From the NCBI RefSeq assembly GCF_900497695.1, contig NZ_UIDD01000006.1, forward strand, positions 430,254-494,253: a DNA stretch of 64,000 nt. The letters run 5' to 3'. The DNA is from Pseudomonas wadenswilerensis. Lineage in GTDB: Bacteria > Pseudomonadota > Gammaproteobacteria > Pseudomonadales > Pseudomonadaceae. A program made the translations under genes and the position numbers. Shown piece after piece: positions 8,031-16,479 of this stretch. The notes beneath the pieces are model-generated. The model did not search any database. It was not told the DNA's origin and was given only the letters and a program-made list of their open reading frames with translations. Position 1 is the stretch's first letter. Every line of letters begins with the position of its first letter.

Positions 8031-8603
8031 ATGGCCCGTCGCTCCAGGATGTCCGGAGACTTCAAGCTTCGGCGATTGCTGCGCAACATCCACAAAACCA
8101 TGGATAACGAGCTGAAGCCTGCAATGCAGAAGTCCGCTGACCGCGTGCTGCAGACAATGAAGGATTTGGTTCCGAAGGACACAGGCGCAGCTGCTGGAGC
8201 CCTGACGGCGTTTGTTTCCACAAGCGGGTTAAACGCTGAGGTTGGATTGCGGGGCAAGCTCAACAATCAGCGTTATTTCTACTTGCGGTTCCTGGAGTAC
8301 GGAACGAAAGGCTACTCAGGCAAGCTGTACCACCGGGCTGACTCCAATGCGGTATCGGGCTCTCACACTACCAACCGCGACCGCTCGAAACTCAGCGGCA
8401 AGAATCGCCTCGGTCGGCGCGACACGAAGAACAAGAGCGACGGCACCACTTTCTTCGGCAAGTACCCGGATATCCCCGCCAGGCCAGCTCACCCTTGGCT
8501 CAGGCCTGCGATGCAGGTCAATCGGGAGTTCGTTCTGGCAGAGATTGAGGCAGCAATCACGCGCACGTTGCGCAAAGCAAGTCAGGGGGTAGGGAATGGC
8601 TGA
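8031..8603 (+). CDS. HK97 gp10-like tail completion protein
   Basis: A 190-aa protein of the HK97-gp10 family. Visible cues are a helical N-terminus (ADRVLQTMKDLVPKDTGAAAGAL), RFLEYGTKG, and the C-terminal PARPAHPWLRPAM motif that is typical of the family. It is inserted by a basic loop around residues 105-140 (TTNRDRSKLSGKNRLGRRDTKN split), longer than in HK97 itself. It sits between head closure and tail terminator and should help finish the tail end that docks on the head. Confidence 0.88.
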   Translation: MARRSRMSGDFKLRRLLRNIHKTMDNELKPAMQKSADRVLQTMKDLVPKDTGAAAGALTAFVSTSGLNAEVGLRGKLNNQRYFYLRFLEYGTKGYSGKLYHRADSNAVSGSHTTNRDRSKLSGKNRLGRRDTKNKSDGTTFFGKYPDIPARPAHPWLRPAMQVNREFVLAEIEAAITRTLRKASQGVGNG

Positions 8604-8982
8604 TCCATCGCTGGCGCTGCAGGAGGCGATCTTCGCCAGGCTCGAGGCAGAGGTCAGCTGCCCGATCTACGACGGCGCCCCAATGAATGCCGACATGCCC
8701 TATGTGTCGATCGACCGAGAGGTCTCGGTGAACGCCACCCCCATCGCCGGCCGCAAGCGCGAGACGCGCCTGATCTACCTGTCAGTGTGGTCCGATGCCG
8801 TCGGCCAAGCCGAGGTCAAGCGCATCAATGGCGAGGTAATCGCCGCCCTCGACGAGCGCCGCCTGCCGCTGACGGTAGGGCGGGCCGTTTCCGTCCGGGT
8901 CGAACAAGCCGACGCCCAGCGCGATGCTGACGGCGTGACATACCAGGGTTCGGTCACGGTTCGCGTGATCACCACCCACTGA
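8596..8982 (+). CDS. Tail terminator protein (DUF3168 family)
   Basis: A 128-aa protein. MADPSLALQEAIFARLEAE, then PYVSIDREV and a C-terminal VTYQGSVTVRVITTH strand, fit the DUF3168 tail terminator family (lambda gpU-like role), which caps the tail tube at the right length. The start overlaps the gp10-like gene by 8 bases. Confidence 0.85.
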   Translation: MADPSLALQEAIFARLEAEVSCPIYDGAPMNADMPYVSIDREVSVNATPIAGRKRETRLIYLSVWSDAVGQAEVKRINGEVIAALDERRLPLTVGRAVSVRVEQADAQRDADGVTYQGSVTVRVITTH

Positions 8983-8993
8983 ATTCAACACCG

Positions 8994-9012
8994 GCCGCGC
9001 CGCGGCTTTTAT
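8994..9012 (+). terminator. Weak hairpin before the tail tube gene
   Basis: Stem GCCGC / GCGGC with a 3-base loop, then TTTTAT. The short stem suggests partial termination or RNA processing before the highly expressed tail tube gene. Confidence 0.45.
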
Positions 9013-9037
9013 CCAATGCGCCTTTGGAGGAACACCC

Positions 9038-9538
9038 ATGGCCGATGACAACCTCAATACAGCCGCCGGCTGCCGCCTTGCGATTGGCGGCAAGACCGGC
9101 GCCGACACCGAAACCGAGTACAAGGCCGACACCTACGTCGATGTGGGCGAGATCGAAGACCTGGGCGAGTTCGGCGACACCTTCAATCCGGTGAACTTCA
9201 CCTCCCTGGCGGATGGTCGGGTGCGCAAGTACAAGGGCACCGCTGACGCCGGCAACATGACCCTGGCCGTGGGCCTGGACAACGGCGACCTCGGCCAGAA
9301 GGCCGTTGCCGTCGCGCACAAGGATCGCACCAAGGGCAACTACAACATCAAGGTCACGCTCAACGACGGTGACCCAGGCGCGACTCCGGCTATCCTGCCG
9401 ACCACGTTCTACTTCGCGGTGAAGGTGATGAACAACACCGTGGCCGCGGGCTCCGCCGACAACGTAGTGCGCCGCAACATCACGCTCGGCATCAACACCG
9501 ACATCCTCGAAATCGTGGCAGGTCCGGCCACCCCTTGA
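9038..9538 (+). CDS. Major tail tube protein
   Basis: A 166-aa protein with the phage tail tube pattern: an N-terminal strand region (CRLAIGGKTGADT), then VGEIEDLGEFGDTFNPVNF, and TADAGNMTLAVGLDNGDLGQ, followed by YFAVKVMNNTVAAGSADNVVRRNITLGIN. It polymerises around the tape measure to form the flexible tail tube. Position between tail terminator and tail chaperones is exactly as in lambda-type tails. Strong GGAGG ribosome site upstream. Confidence 0.88.
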   Translation: MADDNLNTAAGCRLAIGGKTGADTETEYKADTYVDVGEIEDLGEFGDTFNPVNFTSLADGRVRKYKGTADAGNMTLAVGLDNGDLGQKAVAVAHKDRTKGNYNIKVTLNDGDPGATPAILPTTFYFAVKVMNNTVAAGSADNVVRRNITLGINTDILEIVAGPATP

Positions 9539-9578
9539 TCGATGGGGCTTCGGCCCCGTCCTCAGCTGAGAAAACCCC

Positions 9579-9923
9579 ATGTGCGAAGCTCTGTATGGCA
9601 CCACCACGCTGGTGGTCGGTGCACGAACTTACACCCTGCGCCCGACCCTCGAGGCGGCGCTACTGATCGAAAGTCGGTTCGGCGGTCTGCGCGGCGCGCT
9701 TGAATCGATGCGGCTGATGAGCATCGCTGCCAGCGCCGACGTCATCGTCGCCGGCGCCGGCCTGCAGGCCGACCAGCACGCCCAGGTCGCCGCTGAGGTG
9801 TTCCAGACTGGCGTGGCGAAGGTGTCGGCTCGTCTGACTGATTTCATCACCGTGCTGCTCAATCCGGTGCCGCCGAGCGTGGTCGCCCGGGGAAAGGACG
9901 AGGCGGACAGCACAGCGCAGTGA
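9579..9923 (+). CDS. Tail assembly chaperone, G-like frame
   Basis: A 114-aa protein corresponding to lambda gpG. It has the RPTLEAALLIESRFGGLRGALE motif seen in the Phage_TAC_11 family of tail chaperones. Near the 3' end the codons CGG GGA AAG contain the heptamer G GGA AAG (9890-9896), which permits a -1 slip into the next frame. The normal product ends at 9923. The shifted product would be 191 aa and end at 10153. In lambda the G to GT ratio matters for tape measure folding and tail length. Confidence 0.88.
   Translation: MCEALYGTTTLVVGARTYTLRPTLEAALLIESRFGGLRGALESMRLMSIAASADVIVAGAGLQADQHAQVAAEVFQTGVAKVSARLTDFITVLLNPVPPSVVARGKDEADSTAQ
9890..9896 (+). other. Programmed -1 frameshift site GGGAAAG
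   Basis: The heptamer fits X XXY YYZ in the frame of the G-like gene (GGA, AAG) and is the same sequence used by lambda G/GT. After the slip the reading is GGA CGA GGC GGA CAG CAC, in frame with the ORF ending at 10153 and with no intervening stop. The fused protein is 106 plus 85 residues. Confidence 0.88.
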
Positions 9924-10153
9924 AGGACGGCAGCTACGTCGACTATTTGTTCGGCGTGGCCACCGGCTGGCTTGGCTGGCCGCCTGACACCGCGTGGCAT
10001 ACCCCAATACCGCAAATCATGCTCGCGCTCGATGCCCGGCTCGACTGGACTGGGCGCGGCCAGAAACAAGGGCAGACCCAGGTCGCGCCCCAGAAACGTC
10101 AAAGCGTCGCGGACAAGTTGAAGAGCTTCCTCCGAGGGCAACCCAAACAGTAA
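9920..10153 (+). CDS. Tail assembly chaperone, T-like frame
   Basis: The region downstream of the slip (LFGVATGWLGWPPDTAWHTPIPQI onward, cut here) corresponds to the T part of the lambda GT fusion. A GTG at 9920 overlaps the G-like stop but has no good ribosome site, so expression is most likely only as the frameshift fusion. It ends in a basic tail (KLKSFLRGQPKQ). Confidence 0.8.
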   Translation: MKDGSYVDYLFGVATGWLGWPPDTAWHTPIPQIMLALDARLDWTGRGQKQGQTQVAPQKRQSVADKLKSFLRGQPKQ

Positions 10154-10160
10154 GTAACGT

Positions 10161-10183
10161 GCCGCCTTCGTGCGGCTTTTTTG
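10161..10183 (+). terminator. Hairpin before the tape measure gene
   Basis: Stem GCCGC / GCGGC with a 6-base loop and six T. It lies between the chaperone frame and the tape measure gene and would lower tape measure expression unless antiterminated. Confidence 0.65.
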
Positions 10184-10198
10184 TGCTTGGAGATTTGC

Positions 10199-13100
10199 AT
10201 GGCCGACCAACAAGTCCAGGGGATGCTGGTCCAGATCGAGGCGACTACTGCACAGTTACGCCGGGAACTGGCGAATGCTGACCAGGTGGTTGCGCGCAGC
10301 ACGCAGGCGATCGACCGCAACCTGGCTACCGTCGATTCGGCCTTTGACAGGGCAGGAGTCGCAGCCCAATCCGCAGGCGTGCTAATGCGCGGTGCTTTCG
10401 CTGCTGTGGCTGGTGCCGGCCTGATCGGCGGCATCATCAAGCAGGTCGACGCTTACGGGCAGATGTCCGACAGGATGAAGGCTGCCGCTGGCAATGCTTC
10501 CGAATATCAGGTGGTACAGGAGCGCCTGCTGCGTACCGCCCAGGAAACCTACCGCCCGCTGGCCGAAGCGCAAGAGTTGTACATCCGCACGGCTGACGTG
10601 ATGCGCAGCCTGGGCTTCAACACCCAGCAAACTCTGGATATCACCGACAGCTTCAGCTTTCTGCTGGTGACCAACGCCGCGGCGGCCGACAAGGCTGGAT
10701 CTGCACTCGACGCCTATTCCAAGGCATTGCAGACGGGCAAGATCGACGCCGACGGGTGGGTCTCCATCCAGAGCGCGATGCCGACCATCGTCGACGCCAT
10801 CGCCGCCGGCACCGGCAAGAGTGCGGCAGAGATCCGCAAGTTAGGGGTGCAAGGCAAGCTCGCCCTGGATGACCTGAATGCCGGCTTGTTGCGCACGGTC
10901 GAGGTCAACCGCAAGGCTGCTGTCGACATGTCCACCAGCGTGCAGGACGCCCTCGTCAACATCAACAACGCCATCGGCACTTTCCTGGGCAGTATGGAGG
11001 AACGCACCGGCGCGGTCGGCTCGCTGTCGAAGGTGCTTCTTGCGCTGGCTGATAACGTGGACTTGGTTGCCGTCGCGATGGGTGGGGCAGGTGCAGCTGC
11101 GCTCACCCTGTACGTCGCCAAGGCCGGCTTGGCCCTGAAGGCATCGCTGGCGCAGCGCGCAGCAGAGGTAGAGAACGCCAGATCCGCCTTGCGCGCTGCT
11201 GATGCACAGCGTCTCTACGCGCAGGCGCAGTTGCAGCAAGCCCAGGCTTCGGTGGCTGCCGCGACCGGCCTGCAGCGCCTATCACTGGTGCAGACGCAAC
11301 TGCTGCCCAGGCAGGCGGCGCTCAAGGCTTCCACGGATGCCCTTGCGATCGCCCAAGCTAACCTCACCCGCGCCGCCACGGGTGGCCTGCTGGCGGCACT
11401 CGGTGGACCTGCCGGCCTGGCATTGCTCGCTGGCACTGCCGCTGCCAGCTTTCTGCTGCTGGGTGACAGCGCCGACAAGGCCGGTGTCAGCCTTGAGGAT
11501 ATGCACAAGCCGGTTTCGCAGCTGCGCGAGGAGTTTGCCAAGCTCAATCGGGACCAGCGCGAGGCTTCGTTGGTCAAATGGCAGCAGGAACAGGTCGGTG
11601 CCGCTGATGCGGTGCGCAGCGCCTATGGTGACCTGGCCCAGTCTATCCGCCAGTCCGTGGTCACAGCGCCGGCCAGAGACTCAGGCGGCCAGTACGGTAA
11701 GCAGTTGCGCGCCTACCAGGAGGTGGTTGACCGGCTGAAGGAGGCCCGCGCGGCGGGGTCTGACCTGTCGCCGGTGCTTCGCGAAGTAGGCGATCGCCTG
11801 AACCTGCCAGCCAGCACGGTACAGCAGTGGATCACCCAGGCTGGTGCAGTCAGTGATGCCGACCAGCGCTCGGGGTTGATTGCCGAGACCCTGCGGGTGC
11901 TGACTGGAGTTACGGAGCAGAACACGTCGGCTACCCACGCCAACAATGCTGCCAAGGCTGGTATGAGTTCGGCGGGGCAGACCTACCTTGAAACGCTGCA
12001 GAAGCAGTTGGCTGGTCTGCAGGACAATGGCGATGCGATCAAGATCGCCAACCGGCACATCGCGGAGAACGCCGACCTTACAGAGACTGATCGGCAGGCG
12101 ATTCTGTCGGCGGCAAGTGCGATCGAGTCACAGAAAAAGGCCAACAAGGACGCCACGGACAGTAGCAAGAGCCGCACCAAGGCTCTGAACGACGAGATCA
12201 AGGCGCTCGACGCAATCATTGATAGGGCGCTGCCCGAGAGAAAGCGCCTCGAAGATCTGACTGAAGGTGTGCAGGGGCTACGCAAAGCTCAGGCTGCAGG
12301 CAAGATCACCGCCGCCGAGATGGAGCTCGGCATCAAGAACCTGAACACCGCCTACGGCGATACGACCATTCAGCAGCGTACTGAGGCTGAGCGGAAGCTG
12401 GCCGAGCAGCGGCGTAACAGTGCTGATGCCTACCGCAAAGCCATGGAGGTGGTGCTGCAGACTCGGCAGGACGCGATCAACGCGGACGTGGCCGGGGTCG
12501 GCATGGGCGACGACGAGCGCGAGCAGGCCGACCGCTTGAACGCAGTGCGGCAGAAGTACGCCGAGGCGCGCCGTCAACTGGAGGAGCAGCAAGAGGACGT
12601 TTCTCGCCGGCTCAGCCAGCAGGCCTATGAAGAACGCCTGGCGGATCTGGCCGACTATCAGGCGCGCGAACTGCAGATGGAGGTGGATGGCCACGGCGCC
12701 CGTCTTGAAGCCCAGCGCGATTACCGCAACGGCGTACGGCGGGCATGGGCCAACATCAAGGCAGATGCGGCTGACGTGGCGGGTGCAACGGACCGCACCC
12801 TGACGGCGGGCTTCGATTCGGCAAGCAACTCGCTGGCGAACTTCGCCATGACTGGCAAGATGAAGTTCAAGGACTTCACCACCAGCATCCTCAGCGACAT
12901 GGCCAGGATTGCCAGCCAGCAAGCCGCGAGTTCGTTGCTCAGCGGTCTGGTAGGTATGGGTATCTCGGCGGCTGGCAGCTACTTCGGCGGTGGCAATGGC
13001 CTGCCGGCGGGCTCTGCTGGCGCGGTCTCCTCGAACCTTGGCGCATCCCAGGCCGGCTATTCGAGCGCTTACTTCCAGGCATTGGGGGGCGCGTGGGACG

Positions 13101-13477
13101 GCGGCGTGCAGATGTTCGCCAAGGGCGGTGCCTTCACCAACAGCGTGCTGACCAAGCCCACGGGCTTCGGCATGGCCAACGGAGGCCTGGGTATTGCGGG
13201 CGAAGCAGGGCCGGAGGCGATCATGCCGCTCGCCCGTGGCGCGGATGGGTCGCTGGGCGTGCAGGTCGTTGGCGGCAACCAGGGTGGCGGGACGGTGGTG
13301 CAGGTCAACGCACCGATGAGCATCACCGTTGAAGACCGCAGCTCGGAGGGCATGCAGCTCGATACTGCTGCGCTCGAGCAGAACCTTCAGCAGCAGATGC
13401 AGGGTATCGCTGATCGCGCAATCGCCGCCTCCTGGCGCCCAGGTGGTTCCAGCTATCGAAATACGAAGGGGAGGTAG
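10199..13477 (+). CDS. Tape measure protein
   Basis: A 1092-aa protein that sets tail length and forms the core inside the tube. I chose ATG 10199 (MADQQVQG) because TTGGAGAT lies at the right distance; a TTG at 10181 is in frame upstream but has no such site. Residues about 65-240 match the tape measure N-terminal domain. Long helical stretches follow (QRAAEVENARSALRAAD). Hydrophobic patches occur around residues 395-425. A lambda gpH-type C-terminal domain lies near residues 860-915 (TDRTLTAGFDSASNSLANFA). The C-terminus is glycine rich. The GC-rich coding sequence gives long false ORFs on other frames. Confidence 0.93.
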   Translation: MADQQVQGMLVQIEATTAQLRRELANADQVVARSTQAIDRNLATVDSAFDRAGVAAQSAGVLMRGAFAAVAGAGLIGGIIKQVDAYGQMSDRMKAAAGNASEYQVVQERLLRTAQETYRPLAEAQELYIRTADVMRSLGFNTQQTLDITDSFSFLLVTNAAAADKAGSALDAYSKALQTGKIDADGWVSIQSAMPTIVDAIAAGTGKSAAEIRKLGVQGKLALDDLNAGLLRTVEVNRKAAVDMSTSVQDALVNINNAIGTFLGSMEERTGAVGSLSKVLLALADNVDLVAVAMGGAGAAALTLYVAKAGLALKASLAQRAAEVENARSALRAADAQRLYAQAQLQQAQASVAAATGLQRLSLVQTQLLPRQAALKASTDALAIAQANLTRAATGGLLAALGGPAGLALLAGTAAASFLLLGDSADKAGVSLEDMHKPVSQLREEFAKLNRDQREASLVKWQQEQVGAADAVRSAYGDLAQSIRQSVVTAPARDSGGQYGKQLRAYQEVVDRLKEARAAGSDLSPVLREVGDRLNLPASTVQQWITQAGAVSDADQRSGLIAETLRVLTGVTEQNTSATHANNAAKAGMSSAGQTYLETLQKQLAGLQDNGDAIKIANRHIAENADLTETDRQAILSAASAIESQKKANKDATDSSKSRTKALNDEIKALDAIIDRALPERKRLEDLTEGVQGLRKAQAAGKITAAEMELGIKNLNTAYGDTTIQQRTEAERKLAEQRRNSADAYRKAMEVVLQTRQDAINADVAGVGMGDDEREQADRLNAVRQKYAEARRQLEEQQEDVSRRLSQQAYEERLADLADYQARELQMEVDGHGARLEAQRDYRNGVRRAWANIKADAADVAGATDRTLTAGFDSASNSLANFAMTGKMKFKDFTTSILSDMARIASQQAASSLLSGLVGMGISAAGSYFGGGNGLPAGSAGAVSSNLGASQAGYSSAYFQALGGAWDGGVQMFAKGGAFTNSVLTKPTGFGMANGGLGIAGEAGPEAIMPLARGADGSLGVQVVGGNQGGGTVVQVNAPMSITVEDRSSEGMQLDTAALEQNLQQQMQGIADRAIAASWRPGGSSYRNTKGR

Positions 13478-13479
13478 CA

Positions 13480-13818
13480 GTGGCTATCGAGACATTCACC
13501 TGGTCGCCTGATGACGAGGCCAGCGGCGAGAGCATGCTGAAGACCCGGAAGTCGCAGTTCGGCGACAACTACGCCCAGGTGGTGGGAGACGGGATCAACG
13601 CCGAGACCGACAGCTGGACGCTGTCATTTGGCGGTGCTGCCGAGGAAGTGAAGCCAATCGTTGACTTCATCCGCGCCCACCGTGGCTTCCGCTCATTTCT
13701 GTGGACGCCGCCCGGCGGCGAGTTGGGCCTGTATCGCTGCGAAAGGATCGGCCAGCAACGCCGACCCGGCAGCATCGCCGTAATCAACCTGACCTTCGAG
13801 AGGGCATACCACCCATGA
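13480..13818 (+). CDS. Minor tail protein M homologue
   Basis: A 112-aa tail-tip protein of the lambda gpM family. IETFTWSPDDEASGE is at the N-terminus and FIRAHRGFRSFLWTPPGGE in the middle is the hallmark. GTG start at 13480 with GGGGAGG upstream. It is 2 bases after the tape measure gene and its stop overlaps the L start. It belongs to the tail tip hub assembled before the tube. Confidence 0.9.
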   Translation: MAIETFTWSPDDEASGESMLKTRKSQFGDNYAQVVGDGINAETDSWTLSFGGAAEEVKPIVDFIRAHRGFRSFLWTPPGGELGLYRCERIGQQRRPGSIAVINLTFERAYHP

Positions 13819-14564
13819 GCCTGGTTTCACAGATCCAGAAGCTGGAGCCAGGCTCCGAGGTGCTGCTGTTCGAGATGGATGGCTCGGACTTCGGCGCCAA
13901 TGTGCTGCGCTTCCATGGCCACGCCATTCCGCACACGCCGCAGGAGCTCGCTGATGCTGGCGCTGACGCGGATCAGTTGCCAGCCAAGTCGATCTGGTGG
14001 CAGGGCGAGGAGTACGGCGCCTGGCCGCTGAAAGTCGATGGTATCGAAGCAAACTCGGACGGTACCGCAGTGCGCCCTACGCTATCGGTCGGCAACGTGA
14101 ATAGCCGGATCACCGCACTGTGCTTAGCCTTCGACGATCTGCTCGAGTTCAAACTGACCATCCGGAGCACGCTCGGCCAATTCCTGGACGCGGCCAACTT
14201 CCCTGGTGGCAACCCCCAGGCCGACCCGACCCAAGAAGGAATTGAGGTTTGGTACATCGACCAGAAAGTGTCGGAGAACGGTCAAACGGTGTCCTGGGAG
14301 TTGGCCAGCCCTGGCGACGTGGGCGGGGAAACGATCGGCAGGCAGATGACCACGCTGTGCCACTGGGCTATGACCAATGGCTACCGGGGGCCCAACTGCG
14401 GCTACATGGGGCCGTACCGTGACAAGGACGGCAACCTCACTGACAACCCTGAGCTGGACGAGTGCGATGGCTGCCTGGGCACCGGGTGCGTGCCGCGTTT
14501 CGGCATTGGCAACCCGCTGCCCTTCGGCGGCTTCCCGGCTGTATCCCTGATTGCACGGAGCTGA
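13815..14564 (+). CDS. Minor tail protein L homologue
   Basis: A 249-aa tail-tip protein (ATG 13815 in the M stop). The pattern LVSQIQKLEPGSEVLLFEMD and the C-terminal DECDGCLGTGCVPRFG fit lambda gpL. Cysteines at 182, 195, 217, 220 and 225 cluster in the C-terminal domain; lambda gpL binds a [4Fe-4S] cluster through four C-terminal cysteines, and the same is likely here. It joins the tail tip with M, K, I and J. Confidence 0.9.
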   Translation: MSLVSQIQKLEPGSEVLLFEMDGSDFGANVLRFHGHAIPHTPQELADAGADADQLPAKSIWWQGEEYGAWPLKVDGIEANSDGTAVRPTLSVGNVNSRITALCLAFDDLLEFKLTIRSTLGQFLDAANFPGGNPQADPTQEGIEVWYIDQKVSENGQTVSWELASPGDVGGETIGRQMTTLCHWAMTNGYRGPNCGYMGPYRDKDGNLTDNPELDECDGCLGTGCVPRFGIGNPLPFGGFPAVSLIARS

Positions 14565-14566
14565 CC

Positions 14567-15322
14567 ATGCGCAAACACATCCTGGCCGCCGTGCAAGCGC
14601 ACGCCGCGGCTGAGTACCCGCGCGAGTGCTGCGGGCTGATACTGGCCTTAGGCCGAAAGCAAATCTACGTGCCGTGCACCAACACTGCGAGCGACCCGAG
14701 CGAAGAGTTCCGGATCGCGCCTGAGGAATACGCCGCAGCGGAAGACCGGGGCGAGGTGATCGGCATCGTGCACTCGCACCCCGACGCCACCAGCAGGCCG
14801 TCACCGCGTGACCTGGCCATGTGCGAAGCCACGGCACTGCCCTGGCACATCCTGTCCTGGCCTGAAGGCGACCTGCGCACCATCACTCCAACTGGCAGCA
14901 CGCCGCTGCTGGGTCGACCATTCGTGCACGGCGCCTGGGACTGCTGGCAGTCCTGCGCGGACTGGTATCAGCGTGAGTGGGGGCTGGAGTTCCCGGCCTA
15001 TGCCCGGGAGGATGGGTGGTGGGAGCAGGCCGGCGGGCCCAGCCTGTACGAGCAGGCCTACGAAGCGGCGGGCTTCTACCAGGTCGACCGACCACAGCGC
15101 GGCGACATGGTCGTCATGGAGGTGGGGAGGGCCGCGCACCCGAACCATGCCGGGATCTACCTGGGCGCAGATCCGCAGCTGCCTGGCGAGCAAGTCCAGG
15201 TATTCGGCCAAGGGCCGTTCCTGATGCACCACCTGTACGGCAGGCCCTCAGAGATCATCGTATTTGGTGGCCCCTGGCTGGCGCGCACCCGCCTGGTGCT
15301 ACGACATCGAGACGCACGGTGA
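14567..15322 (+). CDS. Tail assembly protein K homologue (JAMM plus NlpC/P60)
   Basis: A 251-aa two-domain hydrolase. Residues 1 to about 115 are a JAB/MPN metallopeptidase domain with E20, the H69-S-H71-P motif, S79 and D82. The rest is an NlpC/P60 cysteine peptidase domain with C126 (WDCWQSC) and H194 (HPNHAGIYLG). Lambda gpK has the same fusion. The NlpC domain could cut peptidoglycan cross-links as DNA enters. ATG 14567 is 2 bases after the L stop; the in-frame region upstream overlaps L and is not used. Confidence 0.92.
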   Translation: MRKHILAAVQAHAAAEYPRECCGLILALGRKQIYVPCTNTASDPSEEFRIAPEEYAAAEDRGEVIGIVHSHPDATSRPSPRDLAMCEATALPWHILSWPEGDLRTITPTGSTPLLGRPFVHGAWDCWQSCADWYQREWGLEFPAYAREDGWWEQAGGPSLYEQAYEAAGFYQVDRPQRGDMVVMEVGRAAHPNHAGIYLGADPQLPGEQVQVFGQGPFLMHHLYGRPSEIIVFGGPWLARTRLVLRHRDAR

Positions 15323-15352
15323 TAGAGTCCCCATTTTCAAGGGAGGGACCAT

Positions 15353-15775
15353 ATGCGAATTCTTATTGGGGCAGTGGCGATGGTGCTGCTGGCCGGGTGT
15401 GCGTCATCTGCAATCTCCGTCCGCGAGGCAACACCAGTCCCGCGAGATGAACTTTACGCGTTTCAGGTAAAGCCGCGAGGGGATAGCGGCACCGTTATCG
15501 TTCTTAGGGATTCAGGGGCGGTAGGCTCTGGTTGTGATGTGGTTGTGTTTATAGACGGCAAAAGAGCCGCCAAGCTGGGTACGGGCCAGCGAGCCAGCTT
15601 CCACCTGCCACCGGGCCAGCCAAGCATTGGAATAGGGTTGGCGAACTCCGGGCTCTGCGGCGGCATGGCGGTGCGGACGATCGTTGGAAACGTGCAAAAC
15701 GGCAAAGAGACTGTTTACAGAATTAGCGGAGACATGAGCGGCATCTATATAGGCCCCTACGTCGATTACAACTGA
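15353..15775 (+). CDS. Prophage lipoprotein (DUF2846-like), probable moron
   Basis: A 140-aa lipoprotein. The N-terminus MRILIGAVAMVLLAGCASS is a type II signal with lipid-modified C16. The remainder is beta rich (LYAFQVKPRGDSGTVIVLRD cut here) and resembles the DUF2846 lipoprotein group. It has a strong GGGAGGG ribosome site and is followed by its own terminator at 15780. It interrupts the usual K-I-J tail order, so it is probably a cargo gene expressed from the prophage. A role in superinfection exclusion or surface change is inferred from analogy with other phage lipoproteins such as Cor and Bor. I found no clear promoter in the 30-base gap. Confidence 0.75.
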   Translation: MRILIGAVAMVLLAGCASSAISVREATPVPRDELYAFQVKPRGDSGTVIVLRDSGAVGSGCDVVVFIDGKRAAKLGTGQRASFHLPPGQPSIGIGLANSGLCGGMAVRTIVGNVQNGKETVYRISGDMSGIYIGPYVDYN

Positions 15776-15779
15776 TCCA

Positions 15780-15801
15780 GCCGCCTCCGGGCGGCTTTTT
15801 T
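15780..15801 (+). terminator. Rho-independent terminator after the lipoprotein gene
   Basis: Stem GCCGCC / GGCGGC, loop TCCG, then six T. Confidence 0.85.
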
Positions 15802-15816
15802 GCGCCTGGAGAAAGC

Positions 15817-16419
15817 ATGGCCGCTACAGCAGCACATTACGAGCCGTTCACCATAATCAAGCTCTCGGGAACCCTCGCCAGAAAATTTGGCCGGATACAT
15901 CGAAGGCTACTAGATACCGGCAAGTCATGGGAGGTGTTCAAGGCTCTCAAGGCTACGCTTCCGGGCTTTGAAGAAGAGATTCAGCGCCTTGATCGACTTG
16001 GGATGAGTTTTGCAGTCTTCAGGAACCGCCGGAATGTTGGGATTGGTGACTTCGAGCGAGGAGGTACTCGTGAGCTCAGGATCGTTCCGGTGGTTGCTGG
16101 TAGCAAGCGTGGCGGGATCCTGCAGACCATCGTTGGAGCGATAATGATCGTTGCCGGGGTGTTCCTCTCAGCCACTCCATTTGGTGCTCCCTTGATTGGC
16201 GCAGGTATTGGCATGGTTGCTGGCGGGGTAATCCAGATGCTCAGCCCCCAAGCCAAAGGCCTTTCACAAAGCGGCGCCCCGGAAAACCTGCCGTCCTACG
16301 CCTTTGGCAGCGCAAAGAACACTACAGCCAGCGGCAACCCCGTCCCGATCTGCATCGGCAAGCGCCGCTGGGGCGGAGCGATTATCTCCGCTTCGATCTA
16401 CGCCGAGGACAAGGCGTAG
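15817..16419 (+). CDS. Tail assembly protein I homologue
   Basis: A 200-aa protein of the lambda gpI family. The N-terminal half looks like a ubiquitin-like domain (FTIIKLSGTLARKFGRIHRRL split). Two hydrophobic glycine-rich segments lie near residues 100-145 (GGILQTIVGAIMIVAGVFL). The C-terminus is GNPVPICIGKRRWGGAIISASIYAED, written here in part, which is the family signature for the partner of J. It is needed for tail tip assembly and may be lost from the mature virion. Confidence 0.88.
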   Translation: MAATAAHYEPFTIIKLSGTLARKFGRIHRRLLDTGKSWEVFKALKATLPGFEEEIQRLDRLGMSFAVFRNRRNVGIGDFERGGTRELRIVPVVAGSKRGGILQTIVGAIMIVAGVFLSATPFGAPLIGAGIGMVAGGVIQMLSPQAKGLSQSGAPENLPSYAFGSAKNTTASGNPVPICIGKRRWGGAIISASIYAEDKA

Positions 16420-16440
16420 CCGTCAGCCTGAAACACCACC

Positions 16441-16462
16441 AACCGCCTCCGGGCGGTTTTTT
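16441..16462 (+). terminator. Rho-independent terminator before J
   Basis: Stem AACCGCC / GGCGGTT, loop TCCG, then TTTTTTATT. Same stem and loop design as at 15780. It precedes J by 18 bases. Confidence 0.8.
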
Positions 16463-16479
16463 ATTGCCCGGAGGAAAGC

